DNA of 64,000 nucleotides from Chitinophaga nivalis (GCF_025989125.1 NZ_JAPDNR010000001.1:7180087-7244086); one strand, 5' to 3'; numbered from the stretch's first letter, positions 18,254 through 27,930 are shown. Numbers and translations are program-made. The notes: generated by a model from the letters alone, not told the origin.

Positions 18254-18292
18254 CAATGCCCCCGAAAAGCGGTACACTTTTCAGGGGCATTG
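18254..18292 (-). terminator. Terminator of the metalloprotease gene
   Basis: A 15-bp stem with one C-A mismatch (CAATGCCCC-c-GAAAAG and complement) and a 7-base loop lies 40 bp past the stop of the leftward metalloprotease gene. Confidence 0.7.
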
Positions 18293-18332
18293 CAGTCTGG
18301 TACTGATGCGCAGGCGTCAGGTACCGTAATGA

Positions 18333-21300
18333 TTATTGTTTAATGAATTTCGTCACATTTACTTCTTTCACACCATTTTTTACCCGGATGATGTAAATAC
18401 CCGGTGATAAGGTAGAAATATTCAGTTGTGAATTCGTAGCGTTCACTTCACGATACAATACCACATTGCCCTTTAGATCCACGATACGCACATCTGATTT
18501 GCCTTTGTAGCCTGTCAGGTTAAGGTTCAGTACATCCGTAGCCGGATTCGGGAATACCACTACTTTCTGCGCATCGTCGGTAGCAATATCGGCGCCACGG
18601 CTGGCGGTACCCAATTGTACCCGCAATGTATAGCAGGAGGTAGCACTGTTAGCCCCACCGTAACCATATACCTGTGCATAGTAGGTACCCGGAGTAACCG
18701 TTCTGCTGATCGTTTCACTGGTAGTGCTGGCCGCCTGTGAAATAGCCACCTGTGTACCTGCGCTGTTCAGCAGTTTCAGGTCGTAATCGCCCGGCAGTGT
18801 ACCCAAAGTAATCGTAATCGTACCACCGTTGGTGATCACGAATTTATAGTTATCAATATCACCACTAGGGCTGATGAGACCTGTAACATCGGTATTAAAC
18901 GGAATGGTAGCTGCTCCTGTTATGGTGCCGTTGGTCGCATTATCCAATGGGTTGGAACAACCAGTAGAAACGGTGGTGAACTGTGCAGCAGTAAAGGAAC
19001 TATTACCATCTGAACAGGTGGTTCTTACTCTCCAGTCGTATAAAGTACCAGATATTAATCCTGTTAAAGTAACACTTGTGGCAGTCGTTCCGGACACGGC
19101 AACGGTCCAGGTAGTAGCTGCATTATCTTTATAAGACACATCATAACCCACGGCGCCACTTACGGCTGTCCAGCTAACAGTGGCTCCGGTGGCTGTTACC
19201 GCGGAACTGTTTAAACCGGTTGGTGCAGCACAGGTGGAGGAGGATACCGTTGTAAACTGCTCAGCTGAATAAGCACTGCTGCCACTCGCACAATTGGTTC
19301 TTATTCTGTAATCATAGGTAGCCCCGGATGTAAGACCGGTTAAGCCTACACTGGTAGCGGTAGTACCTGTTGCAGCATTGATCCAGGTAGCAGCTGAACT
19401 GAGTTTATAGTCTACATCATAGGATACGGCGCCACTTACGGCTGTCCATCCTATGGTAGCAGTATTAATAGTAATCGCTGTAGCCGCTAATCCTGCCGGA
19501 GAAGCACAGGAGGAGCCGGATGTAATGGTAAAGTTGGCATTGGAAATATCAAAGAAAATATTACCTACGGCTTCTACTTTTATTCTGGCTGTAGTGGTGG
19601 GCGTATTGGGAATGGTTACCACCTCGCTGCCATCATTTGGTGTGCTGGCCACTAATGTATTAAAGGTATTACCCCCATCTGTAGAGAGGGATATTTTTAC
19701 ATTGGCAGTACTAACAGGTGAGGCGGTGGTATTCGCCACACTCCAGGTAATGGTTTGTGCTGAATTCCCAGCCCATGATACGGCGGTGTTGGGAGCTGTC
19801 ACGGCAAAAGGCCCTGAGGAGTTGGTGACAGTTATGGTGGCATCCGCAAAATTGGTTTGTCCAACACTTACCGGCGGGGTAGCACTGAAAGGCGCATTAT
19901 CCCTTACTGTTAGCCGGAATTTTAAGGTTCTTGATACGGAACTTAATGCTTCTGTATTAGCACTGGCATCACCGCCTGGTAACGGACCAGATACTAAACC
20001 ACCGGCGAGAATAGTCGCGAGTTTAGGGAAGTATCTGGTTGGTGAGGTAACAGGGAGATAGGATATCCAGTTAGGTCCGGAAGCTTTGGTAGCACTGGCC
20101 ACACTGGAACCTCCTGTTTGTCCGGAGCTAGCATTATCATTTTGTTCCCAGCTATATGTCAGTACATCACCGGCATTGGCATCCGTAGCAGAACCCGTCA
20201 ATGCAAACGGGGTGCTGATCGGAATTGTAAAATTACCGCCGGCATTCACCACTGGAGTGGCGTTAGTGCCGGAAATATTTGTCGTTACCGCGCAGGCTTT
20301 ATTGGCCAGATTCGCCTGAATCTGTGCAATGGAAGCAGCATGGTAAGCGGCAATAGAATGCGGTGCGATATCCTGGCTGGTAATACCGGCATAACCCATA
20401 ATGGTAATACCGGAACCTGGTTCCACATTCACACCGGTACCTTCATTGCTATGGGAAAAAGTATGGTTAGCTCCCAGCTGATGCCCTACTTCATGTACCA
20501 CATAATCAATATCGAAGTTATCTCCCTGAGGAACATTATCGCCCGGAGAAGTAAAACCACTTCCTTTTTGATTGTCACAAACACAACCGATGCAACCGGC
20601 ATTACCGCCGCCACCGGAGGCGCCAAACAGGTGACCAATGTCATAGTTAGCAGCGCCAATAACAGAATTCAAGGTACTCTGCAACTCGCCGTTCCATGAT
20701 CCGCCAGCACCTGTACTCCCCGGAGAATAAGGATCTGTGGACGGGTTATAATAAAATACATTGGTCGTAGCACTGATCAGGTTCAGGTGGAGTGCCAGGT
20801 CTCTTTCATAAATACCATTGCTACGGGTAAGCGTCGCGTTGACCGCTGTGAGCACCAACGAAACCTGGGAGGCGCTGGTTGCCCCGAAATAATTGGAGTA
20901 TTCTGCCGTAACAGATTGCGCCAGCCGTAATGTTTTCAGATCGCCGGTGTTTCTTCCGGTAATGTTAGGTACCTGCGCGCTGATACTGGCTGACAATTTC
21001 TGCTCTGGTGTAGAACACTTCCAGGGTAAAGCCTTCGGTTGTTTTTTGAATACGGTATAAACCGTGTGGTCTGCAGAATAGGGTTCAATAAACTCGCTTT
21101 CTTTTCCGGCACGAAGGATCATGGTTTGAATCCCTTGCGGAGAAATGCTCAGTTTTAAGGTAGCCTCCTTATCTGTAATACCTTTTCCGGAAAACGCCCT
21201 GATTTCCGGGAACCGTGCTTGTAATGCAGGCTCGAAATTGGAAGCTTCCCTGATTTCGAATTGTTCAATCTGTCCGTCTGCGTTAGGCAAAGAGATGATG

Positions 21301-21518
21301 GTTGGGTTTGCGGCAGTACGACTTACCGCTTTAAATACTTCATTCCGTAACGGAGTGAGATTCAAATCAAACAATTTAAACTCAGTCGGAAATGCCAGTC
21401 TGGCTACGGCTTTATCGGTAGTAATCCTACCGGCATCAGTGTGCGGCCGCCAATAATCCTGCGCAAACGACGTTGCGCTGCACAACAAAGCTGTTGCGAA
21501 GAGTAAAACTTTTCTCAT
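18333..21518 (-). CDS. Secreted reprolysin-like zinc metalloprotease with Fn3, PPC and T9SS tail
   Basis: A 1061-residue protein starting with a signal peptide (MRKVLLFATALLCSATSFAQ). A propeptide-like region precedes an M12B/reprolysin-type catalytic domain whose zinc site is H342-E-V-G-H346-QLG-AN-H352, with a Met-turn at ITIMGYAG. A cadherin/Ig-like segment follows, then two fibronectin type III domains of very similar sequence, then a pre-peptidase C-terminal (PPC) domain (DIDNYKFVITNGGTITITLG). The T9SS type A tail is at the end (VVFPNPATDVLNLNL to ITKFIKQ-like TKFIKQ). The protein is predicted to be exported by T9SS as a surface or secreted protease that degrades proteins for nutrition. 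It is a single leftward gene with its own terminator. Confidence 0.92.
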   Translation of the reverse strand: MRKVLLFATALLCSATSFAQDYWRPHTDAGRITTDKAVARLAFPTEFKLFDLNLTPLRNEVFKAVSRTAANPTIISLPNADGQIEQFEIREASNFEPALQARFPEIRAFSGKGITDKEATLKLSISPQGIQTMILRAGKESEFIEPYSADHTVYTVFKKQPKALPWKCSTPEQKLSASISAQVPNITGRNTGDLKTLRLAQSVTAEYSNYFGATSASQVSLVLTAVNATLTRSNGIYERDLALHLNLISATTNVFYYNPSTDPYSPGSTGAGGSWNGELQSTLNSVIGAANYDIGHLFGASGGGGNAGCIGCVCDNQKGSGFTSPGDNVPQGDNFDIDYVVHEVGHQLGANHTFSHSNEGTGVNVEPGSGITIMGYAGITSQDIAPHSIAAYHAASIAQIQANLANKACAVTTNISGTNATPVVNAGGNFTIPISTPFALTGSATDANAGDVLTYSWEQNDNASSGQTGGSSVASATKASGPNWISYLPVTSPTRYFPKLATILAGGLVSGPLPGGDASANTEALSSVSRTLKFRLTVRDNAPFSATPPVSVGQTNFADATITVTNSSGPFAVTAPNTAVSWAGNSAQTITWSVANTTASPVSTANVKISLSTDGGNTFNTLVASTPNDGSEVVTIPNTPTTTARIKVEAVGNIFFDISNANFTITSGSSCASPAGLAATAITINTATIGWTAVSGAVSYDVDYKLSSAATWINAATGTTATSVGLTGLTSGATYDYRIRTNCASGSSAYSAEQFTTVSSSTCAAPTGLNSSAVTATGATVSWTAVSGAVGYDVSYKDNAATTWTVAVSGTTATSVTLTGLISGTLYDWRVRTTCSDGNSSFTAAQFTTVSTGCSNPLDNATNGTITGAATIPFNTDVTGLISPSGDIDNYKFVITNGGTITITLGTLPGDYDLKLLNSAGTQVAISQAASTTSETISRTVTPGTYYAQVYGYGGANSATSCYTLRVQLGTASRGADIATDDAQKVVVFPNPATDVLNLNLTGYKGKSDVRIVDLKGNVVLYREVNATNSQLNISTLSPGIYIIRVKNGVKEVNVTKFIKQ

Positions 21519-21779
21519 TTTGAAACACAGATTTTGGTTAATAAAAAACTAAATCTAGCTCAACTCTCTGCGGTCTGAACTGCACCGCCCTGCGACACCA
21601 GGGCGTACAAACGCCCCATCATCGTTCATCAGATTAATAAGACATCCGAACTAATTAAAAACAAACGCGTTGCATCGTTCACGTTACGGTTGATATAAAA
21701 TAAAAAAAGCGGCATCATTTAGCAGCGGAATTGTCTCCTCCCCCATAAAACATATTATTTTAATAGGCACTGACAATAT

Positions 21780-22541
21780 TTACTCAAATACTACATAATT
21801 CACTTTATCTATGCCGGTATTCCCAGTGGCCGGATCGTAGGCGTAAACAGTCAACTCATAGTCTCCCCTTGTGGTAATAGGAAAGTTACCTTCAAAAAGA
21901 TTGGTTGCTATCAGACTAAGCTCCACTTCTCTTATATATTGCCCATCTTTTTTCAGGATGCCCTTTACTTCTATCTTATCGGCATTCCAGATCCCCCCTT
22001 TCTGTATAACGCAACCACACATCATCACCATATTCGCCTGTACTGCGAATGGTTTGCCGGCAATGGTGTGCAGGGGTATATATTGATGGGTACGTGGCGT
22101 TAATATATCAATGATAAAACCCGGAATTTCGAGGATGATACCATCACCCAGGATATGCTTGCCCGGAATCAGCCAAAGCTCCGTACTGACCTTCGTCTGA
22201 GCCTGGCGATTATTCAATGGTGCATAAACAGTAATACTTACTGCGGTAGGTTCAGCTATGTCAATATTAGCTTCGAACTTTGCCGTCTGGTCGTCACAAA
22301 TACTACCCCCACGACTCAACGGCGTTTGCATGATCAGCTGCGTATTGCCCGTGGTGCCGGCTGTTTTACCTTCTGCCAGGATCTGGTTATTCAGGTTGTT
22401 GCGTATTATAATATAGGCGCCACCCAATGAACTGCCCACAAACTTACCATCTCTGGCCTTCGCCCGGATAATAACCTTTGTTTCTTTGGCATAGCTTCCT
22501 AGGCCGCTTACCAGCAGCAGCAAAATGAACAACTGTTTCAT
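21780..22541 (-). CDS. Secreted beta-rich protein of unknown function, MarR partner
   Basis: A 253-residue protein with a signal peptide (MKQLFILLLLVSGLGSYA). The rest is beta-strand-rich and ends with an Ig-like segment (GNFPITTRGDYELTVYAYDP). Cysteines occur as a lone residue in ICDDQTAKF and a CGC motif in MVMMCGCVIQKGG. The start codon lies 7 bp after the stop of the MarR gene, so both form one transcript controlled by the palindromic operator upstream. I do not recognise the family; a surface protein made in response to the MarR ligand is a reasonable inference. Confidence 0.65.
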   Translation of the reverse strand: MKQLFILLLLVSGLGSYAKETKVIIRAKARDGKFVGSSLGGAYIIIRNNLNNQILAEGKTAGTTGNTQLIMQTPLSRGGSICDDQTAKFEANIDIAEPTAVSITVYAPLNNRQAQTKVSTELWLIPGKHILGDGIILEIPGFIIDILTPRTHQYIPLHTIAGKPFAVQANMVMMCGCVIQKGGIWNADKIEVKGILKKDGQYIREVELSLIATNLFEGNFPITTRGDYELTVYAYDPATGNTGIDKVNYVVFE

Positions 22542-22548
22542 GTTTTAT

Positions 22549-23046
22549 TTATTTAGCAGATGTGCGTTTAAGATATTCCTGTTTAAATCGTTGGTGAAAG
22601 GACGTTTTCTCCAGATTGCTGTCTACTTTATCCAGGTAACTGAATATACCCAGATCATCCTCCAGAATCTGCAGGATGGCGGCCTCACAACTTGCCCAGA
22701 TTTGCTCCAGCATCGGCAAGCTCTTAGTGGCCTTCGTAGTCAGGGAAACCAGTTGTTTCCTTTTATCCGTTTTATCAGTGGACAGTCTTACGTAACCACG
22801 TTCACTCATTTTCGTTACTGTAATAAAAACCGACGTGTGTGCATAACCAATCCTTTCCGCAATATTGGCGATAGACAGGTGATCATGTTCCTTTAATAAC
22901 ATGAAGATCAGGTACCAGTTCGGCTCTACGTCGAGGTCTATCTCTTTATATAGCTTTTTGACGTTATGGGCAATATGATCGCTGATTCTTTTCAACCGGG
23001 AATCAAATGCTTTATATCCGAGCTGTTTTATCAGGTCGATTTCCAT
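22549..23046 (-). CDS. MarR-family transcriptional regulator
   Basis: A 165-residue winged-helix protein. The DNA-binding part contains LSIANIAERIGYAHTSVFIT and the wing STDKTDKRKQLVSLTTKA with its characteristic DxRxKxV-like turn. I chose the ATG at 23046 because a longer frame from 23091 would begin inside the 38-bp palindrome that is the likely operator. It is the first gene of a two-gene unit with a secreted protein. Autorepression relieved by a small ligand is the standard mode for MarR proteins and is inferred here. Confidence 0.88.
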   Translation of the reverse strand: MEIDLIKQLGYKAFDSRLKRISDHIAHNVKKLYKEIDLDVEPNWYLIFMLLKEHDHLSIANIAERIGYAHTSVFITVTKMSERGYVRLSTDKTDKRKQLVSLTTKATKSLPMLEQIWASCEAAILQILEDDLGIFSYLDKVDSNLEKTSFHQRFKQEYLKRTSAK

Positions 23047-23076
23047 GGGTTTGCAGCTTTTATGACCCCAATATAC

Positions 23077-23114
23077 AAAATATATAGTCAACTATATAGT
23101 TGACTATATATTTT
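23077..23114. promoter_or_regulatory. Perfect 38-bp palindromic operator of MarR gene
   Basis: The sequence is fully self-complementary over 38 bp, with two inverted TATATAGTCAAC half-sites flanking a central TATATA and A/T tails. It lies 31 bp upstream of the MarR start codon and overlaps where its promoter must be. Confidence 0.75.
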
Positions 23115-23301
23115 AATTAAAGCGCCACTCTTTTCGTCTACAGCAGCCTTTCTGAAAGGCTGTCGCTATAGCTTCCAGACTAAAATAATCTGCCAGGCAG
23201 CACTGCTTCTTAAAAAAAACTATACTATTCATGAATAACTTTCCACCGCAGCCCGGTAACATTCCCGGATCATCATCCGTTAAAACAGACAAACCACTTA
23301 T

Positions 23302-23820
23302 ATGAAAGCTAACATTTACCTAATTCTATTCTTACTGACCGGCATTGTATTGACATCATGCAAAAAAGACAAAATCGCCTATCAGAACGATTTCAACAAG
23401 AGCTTTGATGCCTGGATCAACTTCAAAGCATCAGCAGGCAACGCTTATCGTTATGGCATACAGTCCTCCTCCTGGACAGGCCATAGTTCAGTAACCACTA
23501 TTACCGTAAAAGGAGGTAAGATCGTACAACGTTCCTATATCGCTAAAGGTATTCATCCCACAACCAAAGAGATAGTGATCCTGGCTGAATGGAAAGAAGA
23601 GGGCAGCCAACTGGGTACGCATGATGCGGGGTACCCCCTTCGTACCTTAGATGAGATATACCAGGAAGCGAAAGACAACTGGTTGCAGAAAAGAGATAAT
23701 GCGGACACCTACTTTGAAGCAAAAAACAATGGAATGATATCCAGCTGTGGATATGTTGAAAATAATTGTGCAGATGATTGTTTCATGGGGATCAGTATCA
23801 GTTTTATTGAGAAGATTTAG
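23302..23820 (+). CDS. Lipoprotein resembling DUF6174
   Basis: A 172-residue lipoprotein: signal peptide with lipobox LTSC (Cys20) followed by KKDK. The body has YGIQSSSWTGHSSVTTITV, then a GGKIVQRSYI turn and a late TLDEIYQEAKDNW helix. The order (exposed strand with Tyr, dGkv turn, threonine-directed helix) resembles DUF6174. Three cysteines near the C-terminus (SSCGYVENNCADDC) suggest disulfide bonding. It lies divergently from the MarR gene, so the palindromic operator might also affect it, but it is 190 bp away. Confidence 0.6.
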   Translation: MKANIYLILFLLTGIVLTSCKKDKIAYQNDFNKSFDAWINFKASAGNAYRYGIQSSSWTGHSSVTTITVKGGKIVQRSYIAKGIHPTTKEIVILAEWKEEGSQLGTHDAGYPLRTLDEIYQEAKDNWLQKRDNADTYFEAKNNGMISSCGYVENNCADDCFMGISISFIEKI

Positions 23821-23959
23821 TGTAAACAATGTGTCTGAATAATATTTTCTCTCTGCTTTTGGGCTGCTGCCAAACGTATGATAAGCAATGAGCAGCCATT
23901 GCCCTGTTCATAAAAACATTATCAGAAATCAATGGGACATTAAGTCCGCTCAACTTTAG

Positions 23960-24008
23960 TTCATGAAGTGCAAAGTTCGCTATCATGGCGGGGTTTTCAC
24001 TTCATGAA
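23960..24008. repeat. Inverted repeat in the gene-free stretch before the 781-residue gene
   Basis: Arms TTCATGAAGTG (23960-23970) and CACTTCATGAA (23998-24008) are perfectly inverted around a 27-base spacer. Its role is unknown. The gap 23821-24171 holds nothing else I can support. Confidence 0.5.
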
Positions 24009-24171
24009 TCTTCACTATTCCCACACTACAAGTCACCCCGCTTGTTTAATATATTATTCCTAATCTCTACTATTTCAGCTGCGTACCTGGGGAAAAACAA
24101 CCCATTTTTTAATTGATTGTTTTCGTAACTTAAATTAGTTAACCTGATTGTTTGTTTAAACCCTATCACCT

Positions 24172-26517
24172 ATGATATCAAGACTTCCCAGCCGGAAGAC
24201 CCGTTCGGCTACACAGCAAAATTCCACACAGCAAAGTCCCTTTTTCGCATCAGAAGGAACAACAGCGACAGATATCGAAAAGCCATTTTTCACCCCAAAA
24301 GACACTGCCCCTATCCAGGCAAAACCGAATCCATCAAAGGTTTCGGATACGCCTGCAGTAAAAGAAAATAATACCGGACAGCCGGCACCCACCAAAAAAA
24401 GAACAAATAAAGAGACAAACGATACCTTGGAAGCCCCTCAAGGCGGTGACATAAAGAAACAAAAAGCAGATGGAGATCTAGCAGAAATTACCCTAACGCC
24501 TTTCTACGAGGAGTCTACATCTGAGACTGGCGCCAAATTCTGGTCAAAGCAAGCTGCTGAACTAAAGAAAGACGAAAAAACGTTATCTGATATTGACAAT
24601 GAAAAAATTGCGCTAATACTATTGATTTATAAGAAGGGAGTTTTTAATGCATTTGGAGAAGGAGAAAACACCAACTACATTCGTAGCCAAAACAACACAG
24701 TCCTCAAAATTAATTTCGAGATCAAAGGCAATAAAAATAAGCTCTCTTCGGATGACAATGCAGCAGGAAAATTACCTGATATTTATCGGGATATCACTCC
24801 CAAAGAATTTATAGAGATTGTTAAGGTATTGGAAAAACGTCATATTCCCGCAAAATTAGAACGTAAACCTTTTGAAGGGGACTATATCGAATCACAACGG
24901 AATGTTTCAAAGCTATTAATGGAACAAATAAAGACTAAGCAATGGCCAGCCCCTATAAATAAACATAAGATAGTGGAATTTATACACGAAGGCAATTATG
25001 CTCCCGTAAACATTCATTTTCCGGCATTAAAAGCGTATATAAGTCAACACAAAGAAAAGAACTCAGCTGGAGCTTTAACTTATTCCTCCGTTACAAAATT
25101 CCTGATGGCTCGGTTAATTAACATTTACAACGCCGACGTGGATGTTAAAGATAAGCAACCATTACTTGCTGAAAAAAGTAGCTTTGGCTTTCAAGTCCCT
25201 ACTTTAGGAGATCTGGGAGAGAGTTTAACAATCCGATTAAGCCCTGGTATAGATATAGCAATTGTAAAGCCACTAATGGATTCATTGAATAAATTAATAG
25301 ACGAATTAAAGGAGCTATTAGACAATAAAGAAACACGTCATTTCAACTACGACAGTAAAAAAGAAGGGAAGAGCTTGCGAAAATACTGGGGGCAAGATGC
25401 AAAAAATAAATGGCAATCTTATACAAAAGAAAAAACGATCCTGGAGCATCTATTATTTACCTTGATGGAGAAAGGAAGTAAAAAAGTTTCTATGTTAACC
25501 AGAATTATGTATAGACATCCCGATAATATAATTGCGCTTTCAAAAATGAGTGCTTCATTGTTGGACCTTAGTAAAGCGATAGTAAATATGCATAATATTA
25601 CATCTGTGGAAAAGGGAATTACATCAAGTCTGCAAGCACCTTGGCTATCAACAAAAGAGGCAAGAAAGGAGATTGATCAGAATATCAATTCAGATGAAGT
25701 TACAACACAAAGACTATCAATATTAAAAGAGATAGCAAAAAAAATTGAAGAAAAAACGGAAAAAGAAGAATGGGAAGACGATGTAAGTGATAGTGACAGC
25801 GAATTCGAAAAAAGTGAGAAATACGGTAACAAATTGATTGTTCCTTCTGGAATGGCTACTATTCACCAGCTTCTTAATCCTTTTGAACCACAAATTTCGG
25901 CTTCACCTGTTAATAGTAAAAAAACGGAACCAAAGATTGATTTAGCACCTGACACATATTATGAATTCCTGAACCATTACAAGAATAAAAAATTCATTAT
26001 TCCTGGTTTTGACACAAAGGATAATTATCTGGTCGACTTGAATCCCAATATTACAACTCCATCAAAAGATGCAAAAAACACCCAAAAAGATGATGAAAAA
26101 AAAGTAGTAAATGATCAGGTTTTCACCATCATCGAAGATTTAAAAAAACGAAATGTAAAAGTATGGATAGTAGACATCACGTCCTCTTCACTCCCCGAAC
26201 TTAATTATTTATACAATCAATGGGACAATGAAAAAAATGTAGAATTATTAATAGAAATAGCGTCGGGTCTAAAAAATCAGCAACACGGTTTGAACATGAA
26301 TCCGTATGGCACGATACATTGGGTTTATAGAAACAAGAACGATCAAAAAAAGTTCGAAGCACTAAAAACTTTCTTTTCTTTACAAAAAAACCAACCGATA
26401 AATAAAAGAAGCATCGTCTCAAATGAAATCAGGCGCTATTTCAAAAAATTAGGTGGCATTTCCTGGAAAAATATGCTGGCGGCCGGAGAAAATGAAAAAG
26501 AACCAAAGCAGGAATAA
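24172..26517 (+). CDS. Large orphan protein with eCIS-cargo-like N-terminus
   Basis: A 781-residue hydrophilic protein with no signal peptide or membrane segment. Residues 1-60 are low-complexity with the spaced phrases SPFF, KPFF and PIQAKP. This layout is typical of the N-termini of DUF4157 and other cargo proteins loaded into extracellular contractile injection systems in Bacteroidota, although the DUF4157 HExxH domain itself is absent. Residues about 60-110 are basic (PTKKRTNKE, KKQKADGD). The remaining 650 residues are largely helical, with a coiled-coil-like acidic stretch near 530-550 (EEKTEKEEWEDDVSDSDSEF); I recognise no catalytic motif. The gene is markedly more AT-rich than its neighbours, which suggests horizontal acquisition. 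Injection-system cargo is an inference; no sheath or tube genes are in the window. Confidence 0.7.
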   Translation: MISRLPSRKTRSATQQNSTQQSPFFASEGTTATDIEKPFFTPKDTAPIQAKPNPSKVSDTPAVKENNTGQPAPTKKRTNKETNDTLEAPQGGDIKKQKADGDLAEITLTPFYEESTSETGAKFWSKQAAELKKDEKTLSDIDNEKIALILLIYKKGVFNAFGEGENTNYIRSQNNTVLKINFEIKGNKNKLSSDDNAAGKLPDIYRDITPKEFIEIVKVLEKRHIPAKLERKPFEGDYIESQRNVSKLLMEQIKTKQWPAPINKHKIVEFIHEGNYAPVNIHFPALKAYISQHKEKNSAGALTYSSVTKFLMARLINIYNADVDVKDKQPLLAEKSSFGFQVPTLGDLGESLTIRLSPGIDIAIVKPLMDSLNKLIDELKELLDNKETRHFNYDSKKEGKSLRKYWGQDAKNKWQSYTKEKTILEHLLFTLMEKGSKKVSMLTRIMYRHPDNIIALSKMSASLLDLSKAIVNMHNITSVEKGITSSLQAPWLSTKEARKEIDQNINSDEVTTQRLSILKEIAKKIEEKTEKEEWEDDVSDSDSEFEKSEKYGNKLIVPSGMATIHQLLNPFEPQISASPVNSKKTEPKIDLAPDTYYEFLNHYKNKKFIIPGFDTKDNYLVDLNPNITTPSKDAKNTQKDDEKKVVNDQVFTIIEDLKKRNVKVWIVDITSSSLPELNYLYNQWDNEKNVELLIEIASGLKNQQHGLNMNPYGTIHWVYRNKNDQKKFEALKTFFSLQKNQPINKRSIVSNEIRRYFKKLGGISWKNMLAAGENEKEPKQE

Positions 26518-26648
26518 CGCATGGATTAAATATTTGCTATTAATAACGCTAAATAACTGATATCAAGACAGAGAATAAGTATTTGGGTACAATGGCTATT
26601 ACTTAATCCAACAAGAGAAAATTTTGTGTGGTTAAGTAGTAGCCCCCC

Positions 26649-27926
26649 TCAAAACTTCAACGACTTCGTCAGATTAAACCATATCCTTTTAAATATAGAC
26701 TGGTCTTCCGTGATGATCTCCGCATCCGCCAGTATACCCGGTTTCAGCTTGATAACGGAGTCCTGGTCGGTTCTGGTCAGCACCACCCGGGAAAAGAACA
26801 GACTATCCCGAACCGGAATATCTGATATATAATCTATGCTCCCTTTTAAATAGCCATATTCCTGAAATGGATAGCTACGTACTTTGATCAGTACCCGTTG
26901 CGCTCTTTTTACTTTGGAGGAAGCTGCTTGCGGAATCAGTATTTCGCCATAGTAATCTTCTTTGCCGGCGTTGATATAAAACAGGAGGTCCCCTGTTTTT
27001 ACCAACTGATTTTCCTGTAAGAAGTCGCCATATACCAGATATCCCTTAGAAGATGCGGTAATCACATACTGCTTTTTCCAGTTCTCCGCCTCACTGATGA
27101 GGGTATTCAGCGACTGATAAAACTTCTTTTCTTCTTCTATCATCTGGTTATTGATCTCTGTCAGTTCCTTGTCTTTAGCCAGCAGGCTGCTCTGGTTGCC
27201 GATAATGGTATTCTCCATCTGCGGGATGGCCTGCCGCTTGATCAGCAAAGTCGCTTGTTTCCGCTGTAGTTCCAGTGGGCTGATGATCCGCTTTTCTGCC
27301 AGCAGTCTATACTTTTCATATTCTGCTTCTGCCAGGGCCAGTTCACTTTTCTGCAGTTCATAGATCTGTTGGATGCGGCGATTCTGGTCGTTGACGTTGG
27401 TCACCTCATGCTGTACAAAGGCTTTTCTTTTCTGCAGGATACCTTCTTTGTTGACCGCTCTGTAGTTCAGATAGGCCGTATAAAAATTCTGGTAGTTACC
27501 TTGTAGTTCACCGAGGTCCAGTTCAGTGGGAGAAACCAGGTGCTCCAGCTCCTGCGGGGAAGTACCGTTGTTCCGGATGGCTTTCAACCGGTTCAATATA
27601 TCGATGACCCTTGCATGGTCTGCGGTACTTTCGAGGTAGGCGATGTCCGTGTTCTTTTCCACCCACTGCCCTTCTTTGGCCAATATCTTCACCAGGTTAC
27701 CGCTTACCCGGCTCACCAGTGCCTTTGGGGCACTGCTGGTATTAAATTTCATAGATACGGGTACCATCTCCGGATACCGGATGAATACAGAAAGACTGAT
27801 GAGCAGCAGAATGGTCAGCAGTACCAGGGAGATCCCTCTTTTCATCAGCCAGGAGGGCGGCCTGGCAATGATTTCCTGCAGGTCTTCCGAATGTATGTCG
27901 TCTTCCAGATAAGTTTTCTTTGCCAT
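26649..27926 (-). CDS. HlyD-family membrane-fusion protein of peptide exporter
   Basis: A 425-residue periplasmic adaptor. One transmembrane helix near the N-terminus (about 30-50, GISLVLLTILLLISLSVF) is followed by a split biotinyl-lipoyl domain (GNLVKILAKEGQWVEKNTDI and SKGYLVYGDFLQENQLVKTG) around a long coiled-coil hairpin (about 110-290). A beta-barrel domain ends the protein. It joins the inner-membrane ABC exporter to an outer-membrane channel. It is the last gene of the leftward cluster, starting 4 bp after the stop of the C39 exporter gene. Confidence 0.92.
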   Translation of the reverse strand: MAKKTYLEDDIHSEDLQEIIARPPSWLMKRGISLVLLTILLLISLSVFIRYPEMVPVSMKFNTSSAPKALVSRVSGNLVKILAKEGQWVEKNTDIAYLESTADHARVIDILNRLKAIRNNGTSPQELEHLVSPTELDLGELQGNYQNFYTAYLNYRAVNKEGILQKRKAFVQHEVTNVNDQNRRIQQIYELQKSELALAEAEYEKYRLLAEKRIISPLELQRKQATLLIKRQAIPQMENTIIGNQSSLLAKDKELTEINNQMIEEEKKFYQSLNTLISEAENWKKQYVITASSKGYLVYGDFLQENQLVKTGDLLFYINAGKEDYYGEILIPQAASSKVKRAQRVLIKVRSYPFQEYGYLKGSIDYISDIPVRDSLFFSRVVLTRTDQDSVIKLKPGILADAEIITEDQSIFKRIWFNLTKSLKF

Positions 27927-27930
27927 GATC

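Noticed and set aside
19200..19500. Near-identical Fn3 repeats in the metalloprotease considered as a DNA repeat element
   Set aside because: They are explained by duplicated Fn3 domains within one gene.
24172..26517. Toxin assignment for the 781-residue orphan
   Set aside because: No catalytic motif could be seen; only the N-terminal cargo-like character is supported.
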